The notes under the pieces are model-generated. The model ran no database searches. It saw only the letters and a list, made by a program, of their open reading frames with translations, and had not been told where the DNA came from. Positions 35,241 through 47,156 of a stretch of DNA of 64,000 nucleotides are shown one piece after another. The position numbers and the translations under genes are program-made. This DNA is from Acanthornis magna (Eukaryota; Chordata; Aves; Passeriformes; Acanthizidae): assembly GCA_036785705.1 (NCBI GenBank), contig JAWUZG010000173.1, positions 2,651,001 through 2,715,000 of the forward strand. The letters run 5' to 3'. Positions within the stretch are counted from its first letter, which is position 1; the number at the start of each line of letters is the position of its first letter.

Positions 35241-37917
35241 CACCCTCTCCTAGGCTGCTTTGTGCTTTTTCTTGTGCCTCTGGCATGTGAAGGTGCCACA
35301 AAAGGACAGCTGATGAAAGGCTGCACCGCTCAGGATGGATGCAGTTGAGCTCTGCAGCCTGGGATCTTTTCCTGGGAGGATCTCAGCCTCTCATTTGGAG
35401 AACTGAGCAAGGTTGTCCCCTTTGCAAACACAGCTTTCACCTCTTACACAAGGCTGGATCGCTCAGATGAGCCAGAGTTGAAGCCCTTTGTCTCTCAAAT
35501 CCACATCTCATACCTCACTGGAGAAAGCCCTAAGGCCACTGATGACTCTGAGCAGCAGACATTCACCCGTCTAGCCTGCTGAAACTGTGCCAGATTAAAT
35601 CAATGGGATTGTAAGCATTTAAACAGGAATTACTACTGCTCAACCAGCTAAAAACGTCCTTTATTAGGCATCAGCCTCACTCGCACCCCTCTGCTTGAGC
35701 TAAAAACAAAGCACATCAAACTGGAGGCTGCACCGATCCGTGTGGAGGTAGCAGCCTGCTCGAGGTAACAGCCCTTGCAGAAGAAGAAAGAAGAGGTATG
35801 CTTTATTGCACACGGATTCTGCAATTCTGGAAATGATACAGCTACTGTGCCCATATCACAGGGCAGGTCTGAGAAATGAGCACACGATTAAGAGCTCTGA
35901 GAGCTCTGTGCTAAAAAGAGATGTGGCAATGTTGCTGTGATTTAATTCATGCATGCATGCACTTCAACCCAGACTAATTCCCCAGGGTTAAAATGAAATA
36001 GAGTTTAAATCTAACAAGGGTAGAAACTCGTAACCAATTCCTGTGCTTCTCAAAGAGAATATCAAATGACATGAAATCCTTAATTGCCCTGAATGAGACA
36101 CAGACATCTGAAATAGAGTTACTTGTCTCCTACCTAAGAAAACCCCTTAAATGAATTCTTTACCTTCCTTCCACCACCCCTAGAAAATGAAACATCTTCA
36201 GGCATAAAAATAGACTAAGCTTTACTAAAACCAAGTGCAGATTTAAGCACCTACTTTAAAAGGACAAGCTGTTTGCACAACTGATATGATATTACGAAAC
36301 TTTAGACATTTCTTTCACAACTGACAAGGAACTGAATGCATTAGACAGGCCTGTTTCACATCTGAAGCCACAAAGGCTCCCAAGTCCGTATGCCTCTGGA
36401 TTTTTCTCTGAACTCCATTGTTTGTGGTTAAAAAACCAAAAGGGTCTGACCCATTTTAAAAGAAGGAAATCATATTTCTTAGTCTGCAAATGATACTCAC
36501 TGCTAGCAGAAAAACAACTGAAGCTTAATCCTCCTGAAGAAAGGAAACGTCCCAGGTCAAAGTCACAACACATAATCCCCCCCAGAAAGCAGGGAAAAAA
36601 ATAAAAGACACCAGGTCCAGGCTGGTTGTGCACAACCACATAGCATTGGCAAAGTTTACAAATCACTCTGTCAAACACAGCTGATTTCCATCTAACAAAG
36701 AAGTCATGTTTTTGGTGGAAGGTTAGCATTACTTTCTTGGCAGAGCAGAATTGTACCTTTATTCTGAAATATCACTTCATGGTGAGAAGTGTTGCACACA
36801 GTAATGAAAAACAATAATCTGTCTTCAAAGTCCTTTTGAAAGGTCTAGCTCATTCCAGTTCCTCGGGGCAAAGCAGGACAAAGTGAAGTGGAATTGTTTC
36901 CATTTCACAGATGGGAGAGATGAGGCAACAAAGAAAAGGATTAAATTGGGGGAGGGTTGGTGTGATGCCGTTTTGGGATGTTCAGATTGCAGTCTCAGGC
37001 AACCATCTTTTTGCATTTACATTCGACTGCAGGGTAAACATTTCTGTGCTTTTCACCAATGAAGTACATGAGATCACTACATCTGCAACTCATTGTGCAG
37101 CCTGAGTGCACCAATTGGCCTGAACATCAGTGAAGTAAGCCCACAAGTTTGGATGAATCTCTGGCCTTTCGCCAAGCATGCAGAGATCTTGTTTCTTAGA
37201 ATAATTACTGAATTAAACTCTTTGCAGGGAGAAGAGGAAATGGCAGGAGCCAATTTTTTTGCCAAGCCTTAGCACGAGAACTCAGGACATCCTGGGTCTC
37301 TAGCCTGCTCAGATCACTCGGTTTCCTCTGTGTTCCAGCAATTCCCAGTGCAAATGGATTTATCAACGGGGAAGGCACATACCCAAGCAGGGAGTTTGCT
37401 CCTGCTGCTGAGGGAAAGAGAGACAAAGACTCCTAACATGACTACAGACAATCTAGCACTGAATTTGTGGACTGCTCATTTTCCCTTGGAAACTCCAGTT
37501 AATCACTTTCCCTTTTCCTGACACTCTGCAATGAGCTGCTCTCTAAGGCGCTGACCCTGTTATTACTGACTACGAAGTCTAACACTTATTATCATGATAA
37601 GTCTCTTTGTTTAAAACAGCCTTTGCCTAATGGTTTTCACATACACTTTACACCTGGCATAATTCACCACTGCCTCATTCCAGTGCAAAAAACTGTGAAA
37701 AACAGAAACCTTACTTGCACAGTGTGTGTGTTTTCTATAATGCCCATACTTTCGAGATGTAGGGCAATGTCCACCAGGACCTCACTTTGTGTGGACCAAG
37801 CTGAGGCTGAGAGGACACTGAAACAAATTTCTCTGTGGATCACAGACCAGAAAAGTGAGAGAGATTTCACCCATCCTTATCACCTATCGAGTACACACCA
37901 CAATTGCCCTGCATCTT
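35241..37917. other. Intron segment with one SINE relic
   Basis: Mostly unique. A CATGCATGCATGC run lies at 35949-35961. A MIR-like piece lies at 36893-36955. No exon candidate is seen. Confidence 0.5.
36893..36955 (+). mobile_element. MIR-like SINE relic
   Basis: TTGTTTCCATTTCACAGATG, GGAGAGATGAGGCAACAAAG and AAAAGGATTAA follow the MIR 'ccatttcacagatgaggaaactgaggc...' order. Short and diverged. Confidence 0.45.
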
Positions 37918-38462
37918 AGAATCAGAGAATCATAAAGTGACAGAATGGTTTGATTTGGGAGGAACTTTAAAGCTCATCTTGTTCCCCACCCTGCCATGGC
38001 CAGGGACCAGGCTGCTCCGAGCCCTGTCCAACCTGGCCTTTAAGACTTCCAGGGATCCAGGGGCAGCCACAGCTTCTCTGGGCAACCCATGTGAGTTCCT
38101 CACCACCCTCACAGACAAGAATTTTTTCCTCATGTCTACTCTAAACCTACTCTCTGTCAGTGTGGAGCCGCTCTCCCTTGTCCTGTCACTCCAGACTCTT
38201 ATAAATTGTCCCTCTCCTTCTTTCTTGGCTCCCTCCAGGTACTGGAAGGCTGCAACAGAGTCACTCCAAAGCCTTCTCTTCTCCACGCTGAACAATCCCA
38301 GCTCTCCCAGCAGAGCTGCTCCATCCCTCTGATCATCCTGATGCCTCCTCTGGAGTGGCTCCAGCAGCTCCAGGCCCTTCCTGTGCTGGGGACCCCAGGG
38401 CTGGGGCAGCTCTGCAGGTGGGGTCTCACTTGAGCAGGGCAGAGGGGCAGAATAACCTCATA
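37918..38462 (-). mobile_element. CR1 LINE 3' fragment (~545 bp), largest in the window
   Basis: The plus strand begins with the reverse-complemented terminal repeats AGAATCAGAGAATCATAAAG. It continues through CACCCTGCCATGGCCAGGGA, CCTGTCCAACCTGGCCTTTA, CTTCTCTGGGCAACCCATGT, CAGGTACTGGAAGGCTGCAA, CCTTCTCTTCTCCACGCTGA and GGTGGGGTCTCACTTGAGCA, ending GGGGCAGAATAACCTC. This order is diagnostic for avian CR1. It is 5' truncated. Stops and indels in every frame show that it is dead. Confidence 0.95.
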
Positions 38463-40270
38463 GAAAACCTAGTAAACAAATGACATATTCTGCAAAAATC
38501 TCCTATCATATCCCAAGACAACCAATCTCTAGGAACCATCTTGGTTTAATCTTTTAAACCTTTGTGCCTTTGTTGTTAACTTGTACTGGTTTTAATTTCT
38601 GGTCAGAGGTCTTGTTCTGTTTTTCTCATTGTGGTGGGTACTTTCCATGGGTAATTTTTCTTATATAGAACTCCAGAACTTGCATTTTATTGTGTGTCAC
38701 TCTGAGCTGCCTGGCAGGTTAATCTGTTTCGGTGTCTGTCGTCATGAACAACCAATTTGTCCAGAGAAGGAATTACAAAAAGGATGTGAAATCATGACAG
38801 TCCGGGTAATTTCCTTTCCAACTATAATTCTGTTGACATTAACTACAAAATTAGCAGCTATGAATAAGGCTTGTCATGTACACTCCATGCAAAGGAGAAA
38901 ACAAATGGAAAAGTTAAATATATACTCTCTGACAGCTTATTTTTTTGCAAGTGTGTTTTTAAACTAAAGTTATCCAAAGCCTTCCCAAACCATTTTGCCA
39001 AGGGAACTGCTGTTTGCAGGATCAGGAGACTGTGTTTGCTTAAGCACATCTGTGGAGCCAAAAGAAAATAAATAAAAAAATTTAAAAAAACCCAAAACTT
39101 CTTTCACCCATTCCTCATCCATTATTTTATTAACCACAATTGTAAGGTTAGAAAAATACCCAGTCCATTAGCCCCTAGGGCATGAGACACAGGACTCCAA
39201 AGCCCATTTTGTCCTCAGTTCGGCTGAATTTCAGCACCTACAGATACTGTGTGGCATCACGCAAAGTCAACAGGACTGTGAGTTTTTTAAATGAAAACTT
39301 GGTCAAATCATGCTTTCAGTTATTAACAAATACCATACCTCAGAATCAGTTCAAACTTTCCACTACATGCTTGAGGTGACTGAACGATAAACAAACCATC
39401 AGTGGGAAATTTTGATGCTGGCATATGCCGTCTGGTTAGCTTTTAGAAGGAGGAAGTGAGATGTATGGTTGATTTGCCAAAGTAATTTAAGATAAAGAAA
39501 AATACTTTTTAAAAAAAAACAAGAAAAAAACTGCAGTCCTTCTGTCTTCAGTTTCTTATGCAGATACCTATAATCAGACTTTTATTTGTACAGAGAGATG
39601 CCAAAATAAACAGGACTTGCTCTCAGAGCATCCATTAACTTCAATTTGGGTACTCGGTGTGCTAAGTCTCTCTCTAAGAAAGTTTACTTTTAAGTGCCTA
39701 AAAAGGATTGAAGTGACTGGCTAAGAAACAGTCATCCTGATTTGGACATTTCTGGCAAGGCAAAAGCACAAGGATAATGGGATGTCTGAAATTGATTCAT
39801 TTCCTGGCTGGATCAAATTCCAGACTGATTTAATATAAGTGGCCAAAGCATAGAGAAAGGAACTAATGTGGGACTCTTCACTGTGGGTAGCATAAGAAAT
39901 TATGTAATTAAACTGAGATGGAGGAAATATAGATGAGGCATTTAAGGAAACAAGTAAAAGGTAAGGATAGATGCATGTTGGGGCAGGATGCTGAAGGACT
40001 CAGCATTGTTGGACATGCACAGGAGCAAATTAGACAAAGCAGTTTGAGGTAGAGCTGGCCCTGCCTCGAGGAAGATGGATTCAGTGACCTCCTGAGCTTG
40101 GTAAGAATTCTGTCATACACAGCTCTATAGAGAAGGCATCTTGAAGTGAAAACCATCAGTATCAGACTCATACTTCACTCCCTAGATGACCATACCTTTG
40201 GTACTGTTGTGGTCTGATATTCTTAGTAGGTGAGGATGGGATGTGTTGGACCTAATTTAGAAACCTTTGC
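38463..40270. other. Intron segment without recognised features
   Basis: AT-rich unique intron with short A-runs (39071-39090, 39511-39528). No repeat family or exon is recognised. Confidence 0.5.
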
Positions 40271-40410
40271 GGAGAGGAGAGGAGAGGAGAGGAGAGGAGA
40301 GGAGAGGAGAGGAGAGGAGAGGAGAGGAGAGGAGAGGAGAGGAGAGGAGAGGAGAGGAGAGGAGAGGAGAGGAGAGGAGAGGAGAGGAGAGGAGAGGAGA
40401 GGAGAGGAGA
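40271..40410. repeat. (GGAGA)28 perfect pentanucleotide array
   Basis: 140 bp made of 28 uninterrupted GGAGA units, pure purine on the plus strand and pure pyrimidine on the SETBP1 transcript strand. The lack of interruption suggests recent expansion and high length variability. Open frames across it (Arg/Glu/Gly or Leu/Ser/Pro repeats) are artefacts of the repeat. The assembled copy number may be compressed or inexact. Confidence 0.98.
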
Positions 40411-41675
40411 GATCTCTTCCCACCACTGCGTGAGAACCTCTTTAAAAAAAGCCAGTGAAAGAGGAATAGATGCCATCTCTCTCTGTCCAGTTACATGGCA
40501 TCTTTCTTATCAAGGTCTCAAAACACTTTTCATTGAATCCAGGAATTGAAGGAGATGCCATTAATCTGCTCATTTGTAAAATCCAAAGGAAGCGAAAAAG
40601 GTGAGGTGTTTTGTTCACAGGCTGTAATAGCAGAGCAGGAGCAAAGGTGAAAGTACAGCCTTGGGGCCAAATTCTATCTAAAGTCAGGTTCTTCCTCGTC
40701 CAAAAGCACTGGAAACAGGACACACTGGTAATTCAGGGAAATTTGATTCCCTGCAGTCTGATGTAAGATGACAAGGAATCCCATAGCCTCATGGTCTTCA
40801 AACACCTTTTGGATCTCTTTCTTCTCCAGCCCACTGCTGCTTGTGCCCACCGTCAGCAGGGAAACACCCAAAGGAAAAGGCAGAATAAAGCCAAGATCTC
40901 TGGGTAGAGCAGCATTTCTGTCACACTCGTGGGCAAACACTCACAGAGCACCACAGTGGTCATGGTGCTGTGTATGAACAATGTGCAGGACACATTGGCT
41001 ATTCTAGACACCAGGTGTCTGGGACATAATGACCTCTTAATTAATGGCTAAATAATGACCACTAACAATTAAGCTGTCAGAAGACAGAAGAAAGAATAGG
41101 CGTAAATGCAATTCCCTGTTTACCACAGGAGTCCCTCCCATTTCTTATGCCCTGGGCTCAGTCTTTAAACACCTTTCTTGTCCACATAATCTGTGGACAT
41201 AAGTTTTGTTTTCTTGAATAAAAGAGAAACATAGTTTCAGTCCAAAAGAAGCCTTCCTCAGACAAGGAAATCAAGAAATTATGAATGTCTCTTTCCACAT
41301 TCAGTTTGGGGAGCAGATTGGGAAGAAAAGCCTGCCTGAAATTTTAACAACTGCTGTGGAAATACTCACATATGAGCTCCAGACCCTTGCTTTTTTCAGC
41401 TATAGTAAGGTTTCCCTGCTGGGAAACCCTTGGGCCTGTCCATCTGCCGTACAGTATGGTGAATACTACTACAATGGCACTTTAACAATAACTGTGCTCT
41501 TTTGAACCTCCCCATTCAAGTCACTCCATTGATTACTCAGAAGAATGCAGACTCTTGTGTTATTTGATCGGCACATATACTCTGAGCATTTAATCCCCTC
41601 AAATATTTTTCAATAACTTCCTTTAATTACAAGGAAAACACGTCGAGTGATGCATGCATTGAAGAGCTTCCCCTC

Positions 41676-41716
<41 letters not shown>

Positions 41717-43234
41717 CCTGTTTAATGAAGAATTTGAATCACTTTTCAACTTCTTAATCCTATAATCCTGGAAGGAATTTGCTCTCTTCCAAACCCTGGG
41801 GGTGGTAGGCTTATGCTTAGTACAGTACACCCTGGAGATCTTTCAGCAGGATCTTTCCAGAGGACTCCCAAATACCTGCATTCCTCAGCTGCGAGGTCAC
41901 CATGTAACTCAGCCTCACCGAAAACACCTTGCCTCAGTGGTTCAGAGATCGACTTTTGGATGGAAAGTGTGGGGATAACATGACACAGCAGACACAAAGT
42001 GTGTAGAGAACCAAGGTTTGCCAGAAGGAATGGGCACAACACGTTTATCCCCTTCAATGAATCCATTCTTCTGGAAAAAAGAAAAAGTCAAGAGGAAGGA
42101 TGACCTTGCTAATGCTACATCCTCGCACCTTATTGCCTCCCATTCCCTGGGGGGAGAGACTGGGGAATGATGGACAAGTCTGCAGGACTGTCCTTGCTGG
42201 GAGGGCTGGACAGAGCCCTTTGGCCGCACAGCCTTGGTCTCGAAGGGCGCTGGGTGCCTGCGAGCACGGTGAACTCACAGCATGACAGCTCCAGACTTGT
42301 CTACTTTTGTCTGAAGGAAAGCCTTTGTTGTCACAGCAAGACAGCTCTTTTTGGCAGTGAAACCGAAGTCCGTGATTTTCCTCCTCCTGGTTTTCCTGTA
42401 GAACCAAGGAACTCTAAGGAATGCACTCCAAAGTGCAAATTTTCCACCTTGTCTTTCCAGGCTGCTGGTTCTCAAGGGGTGGCCTGCGGATCTTTAGGGA
42501 CCCATAAAATTGGGAAAAAATGGTGCATGGAACAACTGTAAAAGAGTAAAACCACAGTAACAACCCAAACCATTCCCTCGTAATTCTGTATGTACCAGCA
42601 AGCAGACAGGGTGAAAAAAAGGCTGTAAAGACACTTTCAAAGTTTTGCAGCATTTTTAGCTGTTTGTAAATCAAACACCTTGGGGCTCCCTTGACCAGAG
42701 CAAGTCTTGGCTTACTCTCCAAATGTCTGAGAGTTCTTTCATTACAAGCAGCAGCAAAGTGCTGTGCAAAGGCATCTGTTATTCACTCCTGTTCCATTCT
42801 AGGTCGTGCTCCTCAGCTTGCTTTCTTTTTCTCATGCTTGTTAGTTCAAGTAACCATTGTTTTGTCAGTGGTTAGTTATCTAATCCCATTACACATAACC
42901 GTTGTCATTGTGTTTTGTGCTAAAGTAACAACCCCGAGAAACAGGCTGGGAAACCTGAACAGCCCAAAGTGCATCTATCTCTGTCTTGCTGAGATAAGAG
43001 GCCATCAGAGACCTCAGCTGAAAGGTGTCTGGATGAAGAGGAGCACACGGGACACCTTGACGCGAAAGTGGACACAGCATGGACACATTGCACACGGTGA
43101 GGACATGTGGGGAACGAGGGTGTTGTTGGCACGTCATCTCCCTCCGTTTGAGGGAACTGAAACTTGAAGGCAAACTCAGTGCTGGATCAGACTAAAAGCC
43201 TGGCCTGTTTTCAAAGGCTCACACATTTTAGTGC
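40411..43234. other. Intron segment with a (TC)n microsatellite
   Basis: Unique intron. A TC microsatellite lies at 41678-41709. Open frames of up to 158 codons around 42.0-43.2 kb are mutually overlapping on both strands without domains. Confidence 0.5.
41678..41709. repeat. (TC)16 microsatellite
   Basis: Sixteen TC units directly followed by T8. Perfect dinucleotide array. Confidence 0.95.
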
Positions 43235-43600
43235 AGCTCTGATGATCAGTTTTATGATCTGACAATTGACAAACCTGCTAACACGTTAATCACAGCTCAG
43301 CTGGCAGAGGATGATGAAAAATTATGTCATACTGTGATGTATGACTGCTGCTTTCCATTGCTGTGATAGACTCCAGCACCTATTTCAAACCCGAATTGCC
43401 CATCTCGTGTTGCTCCTTCTGCAGGGGCAATGACTTCCCTGCTCGCCAGGCTGAAGCACCACATAATAAGCAGAAGCATGAATTAGACATCTGTCATTGA
43501 TGCAAAGGAACTGTCTTCTATTTTCCAAAATTCTTGAGCTATTTCACCATCAGCTTTCATTAAGGGAGCACAATTCTGCTATCTTCAGAAGGCTACTGAC
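43235..43600. promoter_or_regulatory. Candidate conserved non-coding block F
   Basis: Repeat-free block with TGATCAGTTTTATGATC, GACAATTGACAAA, ACACGTTAATCACAG, CAGCTCAGCTGGCAG and a small palindrome GTCATACTGTGATGTATGAC (43326-43345). CpGs are kept in ACACGTT, CCCGAATT, ATCTCGTG and GCTCGCC. TALE (TGACAG-like), HNF1-like and E-box words cluster. Conservation has not been computed. Confidence 0.38.
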
Positions 43601-45179
43601 AAAAAACTGAGCAGAGGAATGCACCTCCAGGAATATTTTGCAGCATATATGGTAAGCTGTGTGTACATGACAGAAGCAGATGGGTTACACACTGATGTCC
43701 TCTTTAGGAGAAAAGTCTCATTAGAGCAGACAGGACTGACAGCTTCTATCCAGACTTGGCATGCACATTTTGCCACCCTCACCTCCAGCTTGGAGAGGAG
43801 CTGGGCAGGTTTAATGAACAAAACCCATTAAACCCCCTGGTTTGCAGAAGGGTGAGCCAAGTCACACAAAAGTTGTCACTTGCTGCAGGTCGCATGTCAA
43901 TTCCAGTCTGGATTTAATGACATAATCGGGGAAAAGAACTGAAGGAACAGTGCACTTTTTGAGGGGTGAGATCTACATAAAATACCTCAGGAAGTTCATT
44001 TCCTCATATTCTGGGAGAAAAAAAAAAAGCCCAATTCTTTTTATCTTCTTACTTATGTTTCCTCTCTTTCATCCTTCTTTTCCTCTCCATCTGTCTCAAT
44101 GTAGGCCTTTCAATAAGAAAAGTACTTTTTATCTTTTATTTTTTTTCAGAATTCCACACTCTTATTTTGGAGCCAAAATTGTTGGGCGAATTTAGTCCCA
44201 GTATGGGACCATTTATTTGGGAAACACTCTATTCTTTTTTTTTTTTTTGCACAGATTTTGTGGTAAAAATACAAAAATCTAGATAAAAATCACCTGTTCT
44301 CACTAGGAAAGCATATACCCATGCCTTTCTAGCACTCTCACTGCCTTTGTCCTTGTAACAGTTGTATTATCAGTCGTGACCCCAACACTTACATGCGCTT
44401 CAAAGCCCTCTAAGCACTATTATCCCCTCTCAAAAAGCAGAAGAAAGTGAAATTCACTGCAACAAGGAACTGGCGAGCTTGTGGTGGGACAAAGTAAACA
44501 CTCTGGAGAGGGAGCCCTGCGGAGATGGCTCACCTCCAGCAGCATGGCCCAAGGGCTTTTCTGCAGCAAGGGGAATTTTCTTTGCTCAAAGAGCCGCACC
44601 CAGCAAAGGCAACCTGAGAAGGTGGTGCTACTTCGTCTGTAATCCTGCTGGGATGAGCCTGAGTCCTCAGCGGGTTTGTTACCTCTAAAGGGGGCTTGAA
44701 GAGTAGATGTGGAAGGTGGCACTTTTGTGTACCCCTGGCAGGGGTGTGTTTGGGGACAGCAGGGACTGTGGGGTTGAAGAGGAAGGGGATGGTCCCTGCC
44801 ATGTCCCTGCTCTCTGCAGTGCACAGATGGGTGAATTGACAAGAAGAAAGAAGTCCGGCTACTGAATTTGCCTTTCTCTGTGCTTGCCCTGGTTTTCATT
44901 ATTGATGGATTTCCTACTTATAGATCCCAGGTAGGCTAAGTAATAATAATATTCATAATACGGAATCTAACAGTTCTCATAGACACTTCTTTGTTGTTGC
45001 TGTTGTTTATTTCTCTAAGACTAAATCCAGGGATCCCCCCAGCCCACAGCAAAGCCTCCTCTCCGCCCCACCCTCCTCTCTTCATGGACAGCAGGGTCAC
45101 CATGAGCGCAGGAGCAAAGCCTGAGGGTGCTGGCAGGGCACAGCAGTCAGTGTGTCACTGTGATAATCTGCTTAAAGGA
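43601..45179. other. Intron segment without recognised features
   Basis: Unique sequence. The 44.4-44.9 kb part is GC-richer and is open on the minus strand for 159 codons, without domain signature or splice signals. Confidence 0.5.
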
Positions 45180-45340
45180 GGAGGCCAGGGCATTGTTAAA
45201 TAGCCTGGCCTGGAGTCCGAATGGAGCAGCTGGAGGATCTGATGCCCTCCCCAAAATAAACTGTACCTCATTTATTATATCTTTGCATATGTATCCAGAA
45301 ACGAGTTCAGCCCCAAGCCCTGACTCATGACATTCTTTAT
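45180..45340. promoter_or_regulatory. Candidate conserved non-coding block G
   Basis: Repeat-free block with ATTGTTAAATAGCCTGGC, CCTCATTTATTATATCTTTG, CATATGTATCC and retained CpGs (GTCCGAATGG, GAAACGAGTT, ATCGACC). Enhancer-like by eye only. Confidence 0.25.
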
Positions 45341-45516
45341 CACCAGAGACATCGACCTCCTCTTCTCAGGTTTTCTTGCGAAGGTGACACCTACTTTTTT
45401 ATCTACATTTGAGAAGCCACAAAACTAAGCAAGCAGATGTTGTCACACGTCCTTCCTCTGGCGGCCACAAAACCATGCACGGCAAGACCTCCTTAAAAAA
45501 TCATTGCAAATTCACA

Positions 45517-45716
45517 AAACAACCCCAAACAAACAAACAAACAAACAAATAAAACCAAAAACAACAACAAAAAAACCCCAACCCCCCAAAAAAAACAAAC
45601 ACAAAAAAACAAACCAAAGCAAAGCAACAAACAAACAAACAAAAACCCCAAAACAAAATTAAAAAACCCAAAACCAACCAACCAAACAAACAAAACCAAC
45701 AAAAAACCAAACTGAA
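45517..45716. repeat. 200-bp A/C low-complexity tract
   Basis: Almost only A and C for about 200 bp. (CAAA)n and (CCAA)n units are mixed with A-runs, and only four T and five G occur by eye. On the SETBP1 transcript strand it is G/T. Open frames across it are artefacts. Confidence 0.9.
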
Positions 45717-47141
45717 AACAGGAAAATAAGCCTTTGAGAACAGACTTTTCTATGATTTTGTTTTGACATTATCAGGAGGATACTTTAAGTATCCAAACAT
45801 TTTAAAGCAGTTCTGCACTATGGAGTGCAACCAGCTGGAAGTCATGCAACAGATGACCACTGAGATCCTCAAAAGATAGGAGGACTTCGCTTGGCTTGTA
45901 TGACCCCAATAAGACAGAGATACTTTCTGTCTACTGATATATCAAAGGTTTAATAACAGGGAGGTGGGAAAGCTCCTTAGGTTCATTTGCACACTGAGAG
46001 AATGAGAGAAGAGGACAGTAACAAATTAGGGTATAGACTCGAAGGAATGTTGGGAACAACAAACCAAATTGAGTTTTAGATAGAACTTAATAGATCTGTG
46101 TTGAAGTGATTACAGGTTCACTGTGACCTGGAAATGACAAATCAAGAGGCCCCATCCAGCCTTACATTGTCCTTCTTCAAACTTTGAGAAATCATCATTC
46201 AGACAGCACAGAAAGCCACAACACTCATTAGGATACCCTGAGGTCATGGCTCTCTCCAATTCCCAGTGCTGTCTTTAGGCTGCAAAGGGAACCTGGAAAT
46301 TTTTCTGGGACTAGATGTCCAAGTTATTCAAACGTGGTAATGGACAGGCAATGGAAGAGTAATAATCCCATTCTTTTCCATCCTTGTTTTCTCCACATAC
46401 TCTTCCTCATGGTCCTGAACTTGAACGGCTTTCTTCATTCATTGGTAGCAGCTACTTTTGGTTCTTTCAGAAAGTGAAATTGAATTTCTTGCTGAAGTTC
46501 ATTCAAATACTATAGCTTCCACCTGGATTTTCTCACTCTTTTGTCAGGTTAATCAAAATGTGCCTGGATGCCTTATCCCTCAAGGACCACGCCACGTACT
46601 CATAGCTTTTGCAGCATGCAAGAGGTTTCTATTTCAAATGCCATATATTCATCAATTAGAATGGGTAAACTTAATGACTTCCTGCAAGAATGCTGTTTTT
46701 TTGGAGATACACAGGAAAACCATCTAATGAAAGCACTGTCCTTGAAAGCAGACTATATTTTCTTCTAACAAAAAAATCATTTTTGCTAGTAAGACAAATT
46801 GGCCTCAAAGAGCTTATGTTGGTTTTGGATTTTTTGTGAGGGTTTTTGTGGGGGTTTTTTGGTGTCTTTGTTTTGTTTTGTTTTTCTTTCCAACCGAACA
46901 AAAGTAGCTGCAAGGTAAATAAAGTGCTAATTTTCAAAGGGCTGGAATTTGGGAAGAAGCAGACGTTTTTCTTAAGCAGTGGTAGTGGCATTCACCTTTA
47001 ACGTTTGGATGCCAAGCTGTCAGCCAGCAACTTCAACACCACCCTTATCTCTCCTCTTTTCTATTTATACATTACACAAGGCTGTTCTTCCCTGGGTTTA
47101 ATTGCACATCAAAGGAACAACTGAATGGATCCGTTTCGGAG

Positions 47142-47156
47142 GTTGCTGATAGCAAC
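47142..47156. promoter_or_regulatory. X-box-like RFX site
   Basis: GTTGCT-GAT-AGCAAC is a perfect 6-bp inverted repeat with a 3-bp spacer. It fits the RFX half-site pair (GTTGCY...RGCAAC). The flanks (TCCGTTTCGGAG before, GCTGGGG after) hold CpGs and are repeat-free. Confidence 0.4.

Noticed and set aside
40271..40410. CRISPR-like or phage-like direct repeat array
   Set aside because: Unit is 5 bp with no spacers, in a vertebrate intron. It is a microsatellite.
40223..40476. Several open frames coding Arg/Glu/Gly or Leu/Ser/Pro repeats
   Set aside because: They are translations of the GGAGA microsatellite in all frames.
42691..43167. 158-codon plus-strand open frame
   Set aside because: No recognisable domain, overlapped by equally long frames in other phases.
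44420..44899. 159-codon minus-strand open frame
   Set aside because: Low-complexity Pro/Ser/Cys composition, no domain, overlapped by other frames on both strands, no splice or promoter context.
45493..45710. Minus-strand hydrophobic open frames of 69 codons
   Set aside because: They are translations of the A/C low-complexity tract.
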